A DNA stretch of 63,978 bases from Niastella vici. GTDB lineage: Bacteria; Bacteroidota; Bacteroidia; Chitinophagales; Chitinophagaceae. The stretch lies in the NCBI RefSeq assembly GCF_002077945.1, contig NZ_LVYD01000047.1, positions 1 to 63,978 of the forward strand, given 5' to 3'. A program made the translations under genes and the position numbers. A model generated the notes under the pieces. That model was not told where the DNA came from. It ran no database searches and saw only the letters and a list, made by a program, of their open reading frames with translations. Below, piece by piece: positions 25,064 to 34,564 of the stretch. Numbering within the stretch: position 1 is the stretch's first letter; each line of letters starts with the position of its first letter.

Positions 25064-25578
25064 AGTTTGATCTTTAGTCCATACTCCCCTTTCAATGTCA
25101 ATAAGGCTTCGGCATTTCCCTTAGCATCATCAACCGGGTTGTGCGTATGTTTTGTTCTGCGAAGATGTTTGAAATTCTGAAAGGTGTCTTTTACCAGACC
25201 TTTATACAGGCTGCCTAAATTCTGGGAACTAAATCCAAACGGATTGGTCCCGGTGAAATGATGAAAATACCAGCAGATAAACATCCAGTCGAAACCGTTA
25301 TTGTCACTGATAAAAACCGGCCTGTCTTTGGCTACTTTTTTTATCCAGTTGGCAAAGTCGTTCATGACTGTTGCCGCATCATCGAATGCAAGGGTTTCTT
25401 CCCGCGAAAAGCCTGAAACGGCCAACGCCTCAGGAATATATTTTTCAGAGATAGGTTTCAGCTTTGCATAAAAGGTTTTATTCAGCTGTTCATCTACCAG
25501 TACAGCGCCAAAACAGATCATGGAATAATCTCCCGGAATAGGCCCATCGCTTTCTATATCTACCATGATATAGGCCAT
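25060..25578 (-). CDS. DEDDh-family 3'-5' exonuclease
   Basis: A 172-aa RNase T/DnaQ-fold exonuclease. Exo I is IMVDIESDGP (Asp-Glu), Exo II SDNNGFDWMF (Asp), and Exo III HNPVDDAKGNAEAL with the His-x4-Asp of DEDDh enzymes. All four metal ligands are present, so it should be active on DNA or RNA ends. It lies 20 nt after a PP2C-like gene on the same strand, suggesting a two-gene transcript. It could be a free proofreading-type or RNA-trimming enzyme; the substrate is unknown. Confidence 0.85.
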   Translation of the reverse strand: MAYIMVDIESDGPIPGDYSMICFGAVLVDEQLNKTFYAKLKPISEKYIPEALAVSGFSREETLAFDDAATVMNDFANWIKKVAKDRPVFISDNNGFDWMFICWYFHHFTGTNPFGFSSQNLGSLYKGLVKDTFQNFKHLRRTKHTHNPVDDAKGNAEALLTLKGEYGLKIKL

Positions 25579-25598
25579 AAAATGTGTTTGTTTCTAAG

Positions 25599-26330
25599 TT
25601 AAAAAATAATTCTAATGATCGCCAGGTCGTCACCTGGCTTTAATCCCCAATTGGTTTGAATGTCATAAAGCTTCCGGTTCAACATATTGCTATTATTGCT
25701 CCCTGCTGTATCAGCAAGCAGAAATTCTAAAACATCACCATGTTCTTCATAGGGTTTGCTATCAAATTTTTTAAAAGTAAATATACCATCAGTTGCCAGG
25801 CTAAAGTCTTGCAGGTCCTGCGCAAAGATCCTTTGTTGTTGTTTCCCATACCAGCTATCAAAGTCCTCATGAAGGTGATACCCTAAATAATCTGGTTTAT
25901 TGTCCTGTTCAAATTCAAACAGCCGGTTATTAATACAGATCAACCCATCACCTATGCATAGGAATTCACCTGTGCGTTGGTTGGTATCAATAATACCGAT
26001 CAACAAGGTATTCAACACTTCTTCCCTTTCTAACTGAAGTATATTTTGGGCACTCCGCAATTCCTCAAATAACTGCTTTGTTATCCTTTCCAGTATAAGC
26101 TGTAAACCCACGGATTCTTTTGAAAAGAATTCTTTATAGCTGTATTCTTTGGAAATTTTTCTTAGCAATTTACCGGTTAAAGTAGCCGCGAAGTAGCTCT
26201 CCGTCCCCATTGTGCAGCCGTCAATTACAGCACACAGGAGCTTATGTTTTCCAATTTCTGCAGTGATTAAATAGTCTTCGCAATGGTTGGTGTGAAGCTC
26301 ACCGATTTGTAGCGTAGTATAGATCCTCAT
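25599..26330 (-). CDS. PP2C-like protein phosphatase
   Basis: A 243-aa protein with the PPM/PP2C layout: NHCEDYLIT near the start (Glu/Asp of motif 1), CAVIDGCTMG (metal Asp of motif 2), LCIGDGLICI in the middle (GDG), SLATDGIFTF and the final GDDLAIIRI (metal Asp). It is a short, soluble member without sensory domains. The target is unknown. It starts opposite the 26431 gene and precedes the exonuclease gene by 20 nt. Confidence 0.72.
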   Translation of the reverse strand: MRIYTTLQIGELHTNHCEDYLITAEIGKHKLLCAVIDGCTMGTESYFAATLTGKLLRKISKEYSYKEFFSKESVGLQLILERITKQLFEELRSAQNILQLEREEVLNTLLIGIIDTNQRTGEFLCIGDGLICINNRLFEFEQDNKPDYLGYHLHEDFDSWYGKQQQRIFAQDLQDFSLATDGIFTFKKFDSKPYEEHGDVLEFLLADTAGSNNSNMLNRKLYDIQTNWGLKPGDDLAIIRIIF

Positions 26331-26430
26331 TCAGAAATACGCGACAAAATTAATAAAAATTGACAAACCCCAAACTCTCGGTCCCTTTTCTTTCGATTTT
26401 CTTTAATTTCAGGAAAACCTTATTTGTTCC

Positions 26431-27264
26431 ATGAGAAAATTATATAATAAAACAACCTGGTTTTTAATCTTCCTGTTCTTTCCCGTTCTTGGCTACTCGC
26501 AATTCCCTGTCAGAAAATATATTGCCGGTGAAACCTATAAGTATAAATTAACTACAGATACCTGGCAGAACGATAAATACACAGGTGAAGCTGTCTCCAT
26601 TTCTGAACACCGTGTTATTAATGATGGTGGCGCATTTGCCGAAGAAATAAAATGGTTAAATAAAACGGCTAAAGATGCTTCCGATACCATTCGGGTTATT
26701 AGCATAGCACGCATGGTCCCGGCTTACCGCATCTCGTTGGCCCCTGAGGGTAAGGTGCTGTTGCCTAAACTATTTATTCCGGAAATGGTGGGCGAAATAA
26801 CAGACCTGAATACGTTTTTTGTCGCCATTTCGCCAGCATTGAATGCGCAGAAATTGACAGCTGAAAACCGCGATTTCAAAAACGCTGGCTTACAGCAGGG
26901 ACATTTTGCCGATAGTATCAGCATTTTATATGGTACGGATTGTATTCAGGTTTCCCAACATTTACTCAGCTCAAATAAAAAGTATACCACTATCAGGACC
27001 AATTTTACACCGCCCGATTCCTTTTGCCTGTCACCCTTGCTCGATACCGTGACAAAGAAGTTGTATGACCTGCCGAATAATTTTCAAATGATCAGAAAAG
27101 GAAACGGTGATAAAGTGAATTTTTTCTGGGGCATTGAGTCCTTTACCATTACTTCAAAGCTTGATAACAAAACAGGGGCTATCCAGGAAGCCAGTATGGA
27201 GAATATATTGACCCTTCAAATGCGCTACAATGCTTCCTCCGATCTTAAAACATACGCCGTGTAA
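26431..27264 (+). CDS. secreted protein of unknown function
   Basis: A 277-aa product with a signal peptide (MRKLYNKTTWFLIFLFFPVLGYSQ). The mature part looks like an all-beta protein (AGETYKYKLTTDTWQNDKYTG, EEIKWLNKT, KVNFFWGIESFTITSKLD). I do not recognise the family; a lipid- or surface-associated beta domain would fit but is not shown. The 122-nt gap to the AraC gene and the change of neighbours suggest it is transcribed alone. Confidence 0.6.
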   Translation: MRKLYNKTTWFLIFLFFPVLGYSQFPVRKYIAGETYKYKLTTDTWQNDKYTGEAVSISEHRVINDGGAFAEEIKWLNKTAKDASDTIRVISIARMVPAYRISLAPEGKVLLPKLFIPEMVGEITDLNTFFVAISPALNAQKLTAENRDFKNAGLQQGHFADSISILYGTDCIQVSQHLLSSNKKYTTIRTNFTPPDSFCLSPLLDTVTKKLYDLPNNFQMIRKGNGDKVNFFWGIESFTITSKLDNKTGAIQEASMENILTLQMRYNASSDLKTYAV

Positions 27265-27386
27265 ATGCCGGTAAAAATTAAAAGAGTGGTGAAGCTGGAG
27301 TTAATGACTGAATAGCTTTCATTATCTGTCTAAATGTAACGAGGGCTGGCTTCTGCCAAAATACAAAACTTCTGTAATTTTATCCC

Positions 27387-28253
27387 ATGAAACAGAAAAT
27401 GCTTCAACGGTCTTTTGAGCTGTATGTGGCAGATATGGAAGCCTGGTATGAACGCCCTCTGATCTATCATTTCTTTGAGATTGTTCAAATTCTTGATGGT
27501 GAAGGCGTGCGTGTGGTGAACGATAACCGTTTTCCTTACAGCAAAGGCAGCATCTTTCTGTTCACCCCACTCGATTGCCGGGGTTTCGAAATGACCACAC
27601 CTACCCGTTTCTGCTCCATCAGGTTTTCTGAAGTGTTCCTTGGCAAATGCAAAAATGTAGCGGAGCGTGAACGGATCTCACAATGGCTTCATCAGCTCGA
27701 ACACATCTTCTATCATCATAATCGGTTTGAACGTGTACTCATAAAACATATAACCGACTGCCAGTTGATCTCCACGCTCATTGGTAATATGATACACGAA
27801 TACGAAGCCCAGCAGCCTTATTATGAAGAGAACCTGCAACATTTTATTGCCCTCGTGCTGAATATTCTGGCTCGCAATGTAGCTGAAACTAAGGTCAATG
27901 TTCCTGCTGAACCGCAACCGGAACCACTCATTAATCGCATGCTGCTGCATGTGCATGAAAACATCAATAATCCCGGTAAACTGCGCATCAGTTACCTCGC
28001 CAGCGAGTTTAACCTGTCGGCTAATTATGTGGGTGAATATTTCAGAAAACTTACCGGTGAAAGCCTGCAGCAATATATTACACAATATAAAATGCAACTG
28101 GTTCAACACCGCCTGGCCAACAGCTCCCTCACTGTGAGCCAAATCGCCAATGAACTGGGCTTTACCGACGAAAGCCATTTGAACCGCCAATTCAGAAAAC
28201 ACAGCGGGGTTAGCCCCGTCGAATACCGGAAGAATGCCAAACAACGGGCATAG
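27387..28253 (+). CDS. AraC-family transcriptional regulator
   Basis: A 288-aa regulator. The N-terminal half is a cupin-like sensor region (FEIVQILDGEGVRVVNDNRFPYSKGSIFLFTP). The C-terminal 100 residues hold two HTH units: ISYLASEFNLSANYVGEYFRKLTGESLQQYI and VSQIANELGFTDESHLNRQFRKHSGVSPVEYRK, the AraC signature. A TAATTTTAT sequence about 12 nt before the ATG could be its -7 box. The OYE gene 103 nt downstream, same strand, is its likely target or operon partner. Confidence 0.92.
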   Translation: MKQKMLQRSFELYVADMEAWYERPLIYHFFEIVQILDGEGVRVVNDNRFPYSKGSIFLFTPLDCRGFEMTTPTRFCSIRFSEVFLGKCKNVAERERISQWLHQLEHIFYHHNRFERVLIKHITDCQLISTLIGNMIHEYEAQQPYYEENLQHFIALVLNILARNVAETKVNVPAEPQPEPLINRMLLHVHENINNPGKLRISYLASEFNLSANYVGEYFRKLTGESLQQYITQYKMQLVQHRLANSSLTVSQIANELGFTDESHLNRQFRKHSGVSPVEYRKNAKQRA

Positions 28254-28329
28254 CTCCTTCTTTCTACCCAACCTTGAATTATACAGAACAAACCTTTCTT
28301 TGTCACTGTTCGGGCGTGGCAGCTGCTGC

Positions 28330-28337
28330 TAATTTTG
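28330..28337 (+). promoter_or_regulatory. -7 promoter box for the Old Yellow Enzyme gene
   Basis: TAATTTTG fits TAnnTTTG and ends 19 nt before ATG 28357. TTTG at 28299-28302 is 27 nt upstream, too far for a standard -33, which would fit a promoter needing an activator such as the AraC protein encoded upstream. Confidence 0.4.
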
Positions 28338-28356
28338 GTGTCAAATATTGTCACTC

Positions 28357-29469
28357 ATGCAACCAAATAAGTTATTGTCTCCTTTAGTTTCGAACAACCT
28401 CACTTTAAATAACCGGGTAGTGATGGCGCCTATGAGCCGTCGCCGTGCAGTATATAATATACCGGCTGCTTCAACTGCTTTATACTATGCGCAACGTGCC
28501 AGCGCCGGTTTGATCATTGCTGAAAATACTGGCGTAAGCCCCAATGGGGTTGGCTACCTGCACGTGCCTGGTATTTATAACGAAGTGCAAAAGCAAGCTT
28601 GGAGAAATGTAGTAGATGCAGTTCATGCACGGGGTGGAAAAATATTCATCCAGCTGGTGCACGCCGGCCGTATTGGTCATCCGTTGATCTTTGATACAGA
28701 GGCGCCGCTGGTAGCGCCTTCGGCCGTGCAGGCCAGAGGCGAAGTTCGTATTCCGGGTGATATTCATGTACCCCTGCCCCAGCCGGAAGCGCTCACTACC
28801 GCCGGTGCAAATGCCTTGATCGATGCACATATTCAGGCTGCTGTCAATGCTGTAGAAATAGGTTTTGATGGTGTAGAGATCCATGGCGCTCATGGGTTCC
28901 TGCCTGAACAGTTTTTAAATCCTCACACCAACCGAAGAACCGACGAATACGGCGGCAGTATAGAAAGCAGAGGCCGCTTTTTGCTGCAGATCATGAAAGG
29001 AGTGGCAGCTGCTATTGGCAAAGAAAAAACTGGTGTCCGATTGTCGCCTTTTGCGCACATCAATGACCTGCCTGCTTTTGATGAAGAAACGGCTACCTAT
29101 AAATATATCATCGATGCCCTGCAAAAACTCGATATCCTTTATATCCATCTCTCGGCAGTGGTGGCAAATGATAAATCTTCTATTCCTACTGAATTCCTGC
29201 AATACGTTCGTAAGCGTTTTGATAATCTCCTGATATTGGCTGGTGGTCATACCGCTGCTTCTGCTGAAGCCCTGGTGCAACAGGGCCTGGTTGATCTGAT
29301 TGCTTTTGGTAAACCTTTCATTGCCAACCCCGATCTGGTTGAACGCTTTCAGCACAATAAAGAATTGGCCATACCTGATCCCGAAACATTTTACCAGGGT
29401 GGCGATACCGGTTACATCGATTACCCCGCCCTATATTCGAATTCGCGTTCTGCCTGTTCCGCTTTATAA
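28357..29469 (+). CDS. Old Yellow Enzyme family alkene reductase (NemA-like)
   Basis: A 370-aa FMN-dependent TIM-barrel oxidoreductase. It begins KLLSPLVSNNLTLNNRVVMAPMSRRRA, has IQLVHAGRIGHP and the substrate-binding pair in VEIHGAHGFLPEQFLNPHTNRRTDEYGGSIESRGRF (His-x2-His type), then the phosphate-binding ILAGGHTAASAEALV. It should reduce activated C=C bonds of enones, maleimides or nitro compounds, with NADPH. ATG 28357 is chosen; an in-frame TTG lies at 28348. Regulation by the upstream AraC protein is inferred from the gene order. Confidence 0.92.
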   Translation: MQPNKLLSPLVSNNLTLNNRVVMAPMSRRRAVYNIPAASTALYYAQRASAGLIIAENTGVSPNGVGYLHVPGIYNEVQKQAWRNVVDAVHARGGKIFIQLVHAGRIGHPLIFDTEAPLVAPSAVQARGEVRIPGDIHVPLPQPEALTTAGANALIDAHIQAAVNAVEIGFDGVEIHGAHGFLPEQFLNPHTNRRTDEYGGSIESRGRFLLQIMKGVAAAIGKEKTGVRLSPFAHINDLPAFDEETATYKYIIDALQKLDILYIHLSAVVANDKSSIPTEFLQYVRKRFDNLLILAGGHTAASAEALVQQGLVDLIAFGKPFIANPDLVERFQHNKELAIPDPETFYQGGDTGYIDYPALYSNSRSACSAL

Positions 29470-29764
29470 GATTCTTTTACACGAAGGAATATCAATACCC
29501 TTATAATTATACTACCCAATGGGGATGGATCATTCCATTCCCATTTTTCGTTGATGCCTAGCTGCCATTATTTTCAATTTATCCTGGTTATGAGCGCGGC
29601 ACCTTAATGATAATATTGTTTACTAAAAAGATAATTCCAGAAAAAACGACGGATTAAATCGGCGGTAGCTTTATTGTACAAACCTTACAGCTTAGTAAAC
29701 TCATCTTGTTAACCAAGGCCGGCTCTTTCTTTACAGAAAGCAGCTGTAGCCAATTATTGCTTTT
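29470..29764. other. intergenic region before susC 1
   Basis: No gene seen in 295 nt. It contains an imperfect dyad AATGGG-GATGGA-TC-ATTCCAT-TCCCATT at 29519-29544, possibly a weak terminator for the oxidoreductase gene. A clear TAnnTTTG box is not apparent, and the susC promoter remains unassigned. Confidence 0.35.
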
Positions 29765-32700
29765 ATGAAAAAGAATTTTGATTGCGGAATAAAACCCGCC
29801 GGCCGTTTTATTTTTTCATTACTTATCTTTTTTACTGTTTTCCAATGCATAATTCCGGGCACCGCGCATGCACAATCTATTATTGTAAACGGTACCATTA
29901 AAGATGATAAGGGTAGTCCGTTGGAAGGCGCTGTGGTAAGAGTGAAAGGTGCTGCCAAATCAGTAGTGGCAGATAACAATGGGCGTTACTCGATTGCTGT
30001 GCCAGGGCCCGAAGCTGTGCTGGTGTTTTCTTTTGTCGGCTACAAGGGAGTGGAAGAAACGGTTGGCCAGCGGAAACAAATTGATATTTCCATGGAATCA
30101 ACCGGTGGCAAGCTCGACGATATTGTAGTTGTTGGCTACGGAACACAGAAGAAAAAAGATCTCACCGGCGCCGTTGCCACAGTAGGCAGTGCTGAACTGA
30201 ATAAGCGTGTGGCCACGGACCCCACGCAATTATTGCAGGGAAAACTGCCAGGCCTTTCCTTAACACAAGGCACAGGTGAAGCAGGCAACGAAAACTTTGT
30301 GTTGCGCATTAGAGGATTGGGTACTAACAGTTCGGCCGGAAGCAGTCCGCTAATTATTGTCGATGGTTTACCGGGAAGCCTTACCAACCTCGATCCGCAG
30401 AATATTGAATCAATTACCTTGTTAAAGGATGCCGCTTCGGCCGCTATTTATGGTACCCGGGCGGCCAATGGTGTTATTCTGGTAACCACCAAACAAGGTA
30501 TCAATGGAAAATTCCAGTTAAGCTATGATTTGAACGTTGGTATCACCAGGCCAACTGCGTTGCCAAATAACCTGGTCTATAATTCAGAACTTTACATGGA
30601 GATGTATAACCAGGCCGCCATCAACTCAGGCATTACAAACCGGTATACCCAGGCGCAGATCGATGCGTATAAAAACCCGTCTGATCCCAATTTATATCCT
30701 AACGTGAACTGGCTCGATATTGTAATGCGCACCGTCACTACACAAACGCATCATATAGGAATGACGGGCGGCCGCAATGGTACTACCTACAATATCGGCT
30801 TGGGCTATGTAGATCAACCCGACATCATGATCGGTTTTTCATACAAAAAATATAACCTCCAGTTCAACCTCAATTCAAAAATAAACGACTGGGCTACCAT
30901 CGGCGGTAGTATGACGTTCAACTATGGTAAAAGGCTGTATGCATCGCGCGGCAGCCAGGACCAGTTTTTATCGACCCTGTCGCAGGAACCTATGACCGGC
31001 CCCACCTTGCCCGATGGCAGTGGCCGCTATGTAAATTCGGTATATCCCAATGTACAGGGACCTAATAAAAACCCTGTGGCCATTGCTGAAAATGCATTGG
31101 TAAATAACATGGATTATTATTTCCAAAACAACATATATATAAACATTCGCTTGTTGAAGGGATTAGAGTGGAGAACAAGTGGCGGCTTCAACTACGATTT
31201 TCAGAAAACAAAAGACTATAAACCGGTCATTTACCAGTATAACTGGTTTGCCGGTCCCAATGATGCATTTGAACGTGCACTCGATGTAAATGGACAGGGC
31301 ATGACGGTAACCGATAATAATTATATTTACCCGGTTGGTTATACGCAGTTAACATACAGCAAAGAGATCGGTAATCATAATTTCAAAGCGTTAGCCGGTA
31401 CACAGGCTGAATACAATAAAACGGAAGTATTGGTTGGCAGTCGTAATACGCCTTATTCTACCAATGAATTGGAAGAGTTGAGTGCAGGCCCATTGGGTTC
31501 CCAGTTGGCAAGCGGTACAACATTTGAATGGTCGTTGCGTTCATATTATGGCCGGTTGAATTATGATTACGATGGCAAATATCTGTTTGAGGCCAATGCC
31601 CGTTACGATGCTTCTTCCCGCTTTCCGCCAGAAAATAAATGGGCTTTCTTCCCCTCTTTGTCGGCCGGCTGGGTGATCTCCCGCGAAAAATTCATGGAAA
31701 CTATTCCCTGGATGAATTTATTAAAGCTTCGTGGGTCATGGGGAAGATTAGGTAATCAGAACATTACAAATTATCCTTATCAGCTGGTATATTCGAATTT
31801 GAACGCTTACAATAGTGGCATTCAATACGCGTACTCCTTCTCTGGTAGCTCGTTGAACTCAGGGGCAGCAATAAACGCATTGACAGATAGAAATATTCAC
31901 TGGGAAAATACCCGCGTTGTTGACTTTGGTTTTGATGTAACCGTGTTTAAGTCCCTGAACGTAACGTTCGATTGGTACAATAAATTCACCTACGATATTC
32001 TGGCTACACCAGCCATACCGGCCTATGTGGGTCTTAGCGCGCCTACCATTAATAACGGGCAAATGCGGAATACTGGTTTTGAAGCATCGGCACAATATAC
32101 GGGTAAAGCAGGCGAGGTGAACTACTCAGTAGGCGGTACTTTTCAGGCCAATAAAAATACGCTCGTAAAATATGGCGCTCAGCAGGTCAATACCGGCAAC
32201 AACACCATTAACATGGAAGGTAAGCCTTACGGTAGTTTTTATATGTATAAATATGCCGGCATTTTCCAAAGTACTGATGAAGTTAATAAATCGCCTAAAC
32301 AACAGTTCAATCCCAGGCCGGGCTTTTTAAAGTTTGAAGATGTGGTTCAGGATGGGGTAATAGATGCGAAAGACCGGGTGATAGTACCCGGTGTGTTTCC
32401 CAAATTCGATTATTCCTTCAATGCCAGCGCTTCCTGGAAAAATTTTGATATGACCATTTTCCTGTACGGTTCGTACGGACAAAAAATATATTCGAACGGC
32501 TGGGGGGTACAGCCTTTCAACCAGGGTTCACCCCCAACTTATGATTGGTTAAATGCCTGGACGCCTTCGAACCCAAGTACTACTATGCCCCTGATATATA
32601 TAACAGGCCAGAGCGATGCCAGCAACAATATAAGTACTGCCTCTACCTATTATTTAAAAGACGGTTCCTTTTTACGGATCAAAAACCTGCAGGTAGGCTA

Positions 32701-32893
32701 TACATTGCCGCAAAACATTGTAAAGCGTATTGCGATGAACAGCTTGCGGGTGTTTGCCTCCGGCGACAATTTGGCCACCTTTACCAAATTCAAAGGGCTT
32801 GATCCGGAACGGGTTCCCAGCAGCAGCAACACCCGGTATGTGGTGCATCCGCAGAACCAGGTATTTTCTTTTGGTGTAAAAGCTGTTTTTTAA
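29765..32893 (+). CDS. susC: SusC/RagA-family TonB-linked outer membrane transporter (pair 1)
   Basis: A 1042-aa TonB-dependent receptor that would import oligosaccharides, or possibly other polymers, with its SusD partner. Order: signal peptide (ending AHA-QSIIV), CarboxypepD_reg-like beta domain (about 30-115; VNGTIKDDKGSPLEGAVVRVKG), TonB-box-like segment DIVVVGYGTQKKKDLTGAV, plug (LRIRGLGTNSSAGSSPLIIVDGLPG, LKDAASAAIYGTRAANGVILVTTK), then the 22-strand barrel and C-terminal FSFGVKAVF. There is no N-terminal STN domain, so signalling through FecR/ECF sigma is not expected. The susD partner follows after 20 nt. No hydrolase gene is attached to this pair, so the substrate is unknown. Confidence 0.93.
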   Translation: MKKNFDCGIKPAGRFIFSLLIFFTVFQCIIPGTAHAQSIIVNGTIKDDKGSPLEGAVVRVKGAAKSVVADNNGRYSIAVPGPEAVLVFSFVGYKGVEETVGQRKQIDISMESTGGKLDDIVVVGYGTQKKKDLTGAVATVGSAELNKRVATDPTQLLQGKLPGLSLTQGTGEAGNENFVLRIRGLGTNSSAGSSPLIIVDGLPGSLTNLDPQNIESITLLKDAASAAIYGTRAANGVILVTTKQGINGKFQLSYDLNVGITRPTALPNNLVYNSELYMEMYNQAAINSGITNRYTQAQIDAYKNPSDPNLYPNVNWLDIVMRTVTTQTHHIGMTGGRNGTTYNIGLGYVDQPDIMIGFSYKKYNLQFNLNSKINDWATIGGSMTFNYGKRLYASRGSQDQFLSTLSQEPMTGPTLPDGSGRYVNSVYPNVQGPNKNPVAIAENALVNNMDYYFQNNIYINIRLLKGLEWRTSGGFNYDFQKTKDYKPVIYQYNWFAGPNDAFERALDVNGQGMTVTDNNYIYPVGYTQLTYSKEIGNHNFKALAGTQAEYNKTEVLVGSRNTPYSTNELEELSAGPLGSQLASGTTFEWSLRSYYGRLNYDYDGKYLFEANARYDASSRFPPENKWAFFPSLSAGWVISREKFMETIPWMNLLKLRGSWGRLGNQNITNYPYQLVYSNLNAYNSGIQYAYSFSGSSLNSGAAINALTDRNIHWENTRVVDFGFDVTVFKSLNVTFDWYNKFTYDILATPAIPAYVGLSAPTINNGQMRNTGFEASAQYTGKAGEVNYSVGGTFQANKNTLVKYGAQQVNTGNNTINMEGKPYGSFYMYKYAGIFQSTDEVNKSPKQQFNPRPGFLKFEDVVQDGVIDAKDRVIVPGVFPKFDYSFNASASWKNFDMTIFLYGSYGQKIYSNGWGVQPFNQGSPPTYDWLNAWTPSNPSTTMPLIYITGQSDASNNISTASTYYLKDGSFLRIKNLQVGYTLPQNIVKRIAMNSLRVFASGDNLATFTKFKGLDPERVPSSSNTRYVVHPQNQVFSFGVKAVF

Positions 32894-32913
32894 AAATTTA
32901 AATTCTCCCGACA

Positions 32914-34461
32914 ATGAAATATTTCATTCGATATAGTGCGCTCTTTGTTAGTGTATTGATATTAATAGTAAGCTGTAAAAAAGATTTTTTAGATAAGAAT
33001 CCGCCAGATCAACTTTCCAGTGATAAGTTCTGGAAAACGCAAGCCGATGCCGATATAGCGCTTACCGCTATTTACAGTTATTTGATCCAGGGATATAATT
33101 ACACCAATGCAAACAATACCGGTCAGGGCTGGGGTTCAGGTACGCCCTATTGGGAAACGCTTACTGATAATGCTGTCAGCAGTGCGTTTCAGAACGTAGC
33201 CAATGGCGCTATAGAAGCTACAACAGGTACCATTCAGTCTGATGCATACAACACTTCCTATAAAGCAATACAGGCATGTAATATTTTTCTGGCCAATATC
33301 GGTAATGTGCCCTTGCAAACAGCTGCCATGAATCATTATTTGGGTGAAGTACGATTCATTCGCGGGTATTACTATTTCTTACTGGCACAATTATATGGCG
33401 ATGTGGTATACTACACCCGGCCAATTGGTAACGCTTCAGCAGATCCTGAAAGTTACCAGTTGGGAAGAATGCCAAAAGCGCAGGTGATCGATTCTGTAAT
33501 AAGCGATTTCAATTTCGCAGTGAATAATCTTGCCGATACTGCGTACACCGGCCATGTGGTAAAAGGAACTGCCTTAGGTTACCTGGCAAAACTATATATA
33601 ACGCAGGGGAACTGGCAAATGGCTGCCACCACAGCGAAGACTATTATGAATAGTAACAAGTTCAGCCTGTTTACCGGTGGTTACCGCGGTTTATTTCTGA
33701 AACCTTCGCAAATCAATAATCCCGAGATCCTGTTCTCGGGTCGTTACCAGGTACCCAATGCGTACAGTCCGGCCGATTACCTGTATACTTACAGTGCCAG
33801 CTTTCAGCCGTTGAAATACCTGGTTGATGATTATGAATGCACCGATGGTTTCCCCATCACTTCTTCTCCCTTATATGATAAGAACGCGCCTTATAATAAT
33901 AGAGACCCACGCCTGCTGGCTACCGTATTAACGCCCGGGGTATTGTATAAAGGCGGCATTCCATTTGTGCCTACCCAGATAGCCGCTCAATCTGGCTTCC
34001 TGAATAAAAAAGGGGTCGATAGTACCCGCGCCACCGTGATTGGCACCCAAAGTGATCAGGACTGGGTGTATTTACGATATGCTGAAATTTTATTATTATA
34101 TGCAGAAGCCCAGAATGAGTTGACTGGCCCCGATGCTACAGTATATAGTGCAATAAACTCAATAAGGGCAAGGCCTGGCGTAAACATGCCGGCATTGCCG
34201 GCAGGTTTGTCGCAGGCTGATATGCGCACCCGCATTCGACATGAAAGAAGAATTGAACTGGCGCTGGAGGGTCAACGGTATTTCGATTTGAAGCGATGGA
34301 AGACCGACAGAACCGTTATCCCTACCATCAAAGACCCAACAGCTAGTAATAACAGAACATTCCCCTTGCGCGATACCTTATGGCCGATACCGCAAATGGA
34401 AATGGATGTAGCCAATTCGTACGGAAATACAAATTTTAAACAAACGCCGGGATGGCAATAA
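32914..34461 (+). CDS. susD: SusD/RagB-family surface glycan-binding lipoprotein (pair 1)
   Basis: A 515-aa outer-membrane lipoprotein. MKYFIRYSALFVSVLILIVSC gives a lipobox ending at the Cys, followed by KKDFLDKNP, the SusD start signature. TPR-like helical region: YNTSYKAIQACNIFLANI and LGEVRFIRGYYYFLLAQLYGDVV. The C-terminal part has LRYAEILLLYAEAQNEL, RIRHERRIELALEGQRYFDLKRWK and LWPIPQMEMDVANSYGNTNFKQTPGW, all standard. It forms the lid over SusC 1. A long inverted repeat follows, separating it from the convergent regulator. Confidence 0.93.
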   Translation: MKYFIRYSALFVSVLILIVSCKKDFLDKNPPDQLSSDKFWKTQADADIALTAIYSYLIQGYNYTNANNTGQGWGSGTPYWETLTDNAVSSAFQNVANGAIEATTGTIQSDAYNTSYKAIQACNIFLANIGNVPLQTAAMNHYLGEVRFIRGYYYFLLAQLYGDVVYYTRPIGNASADPESYQLGRMPKAQVIDSVISDFNFAVNNLADTAYTGHVVKGTALGYLAKLYITQGNWQMAATTAKTIMNSNKFSLFTGGYRGLFLKPSQINNPEILFSGRYQVPNAYSPADYLYTYSASFQPLKYLVDDYECTDGFPITSSPLYDKNAPYNNRDPRLLATVLTPGVLYKGGIPFVPTQIAAQSGFLNKKGVDSTRATVIGTQSDQDWVYLRYAEILLLYAEAQNELTGPDATVYSAINSIRARPGVNMPALPAGLSQADMRTRIRHERRIELALEGQRYFDLKRWKTDRTVIPTIKDPTASNNRTFPLRDTLWPIPQMEMDVANSYGNTNFKQTPGWQ

Positions 34462-34467
34462 GACACA

Positions 34468-34540
34468 GAAGTAGGAAATAAGAAGTAGGAAGTAAGATGA
34501 ACCCCCATTTTCGGATTTCCTACTTCCTACCTCCTATTTC
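34468..34540. terminator. long imperfect inverted repeat of GAAGTAGGAA words between convergent genes
   Basis: The left arm (34468-34496) and right arm (34513-34540) match over about 28 nt with roughly six mismatches, mostly G/A or C/T changes that still pair as G-U in RNA. The arms consist of repeated AGTAGGAA words. It separates susD 1 from the opposing regulator gene and probably acts as a bidirectional terminator. Confidence 0.55.
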
Positions 34541-34564
34541 ATACCCATATTTTTTGACGTTGCT

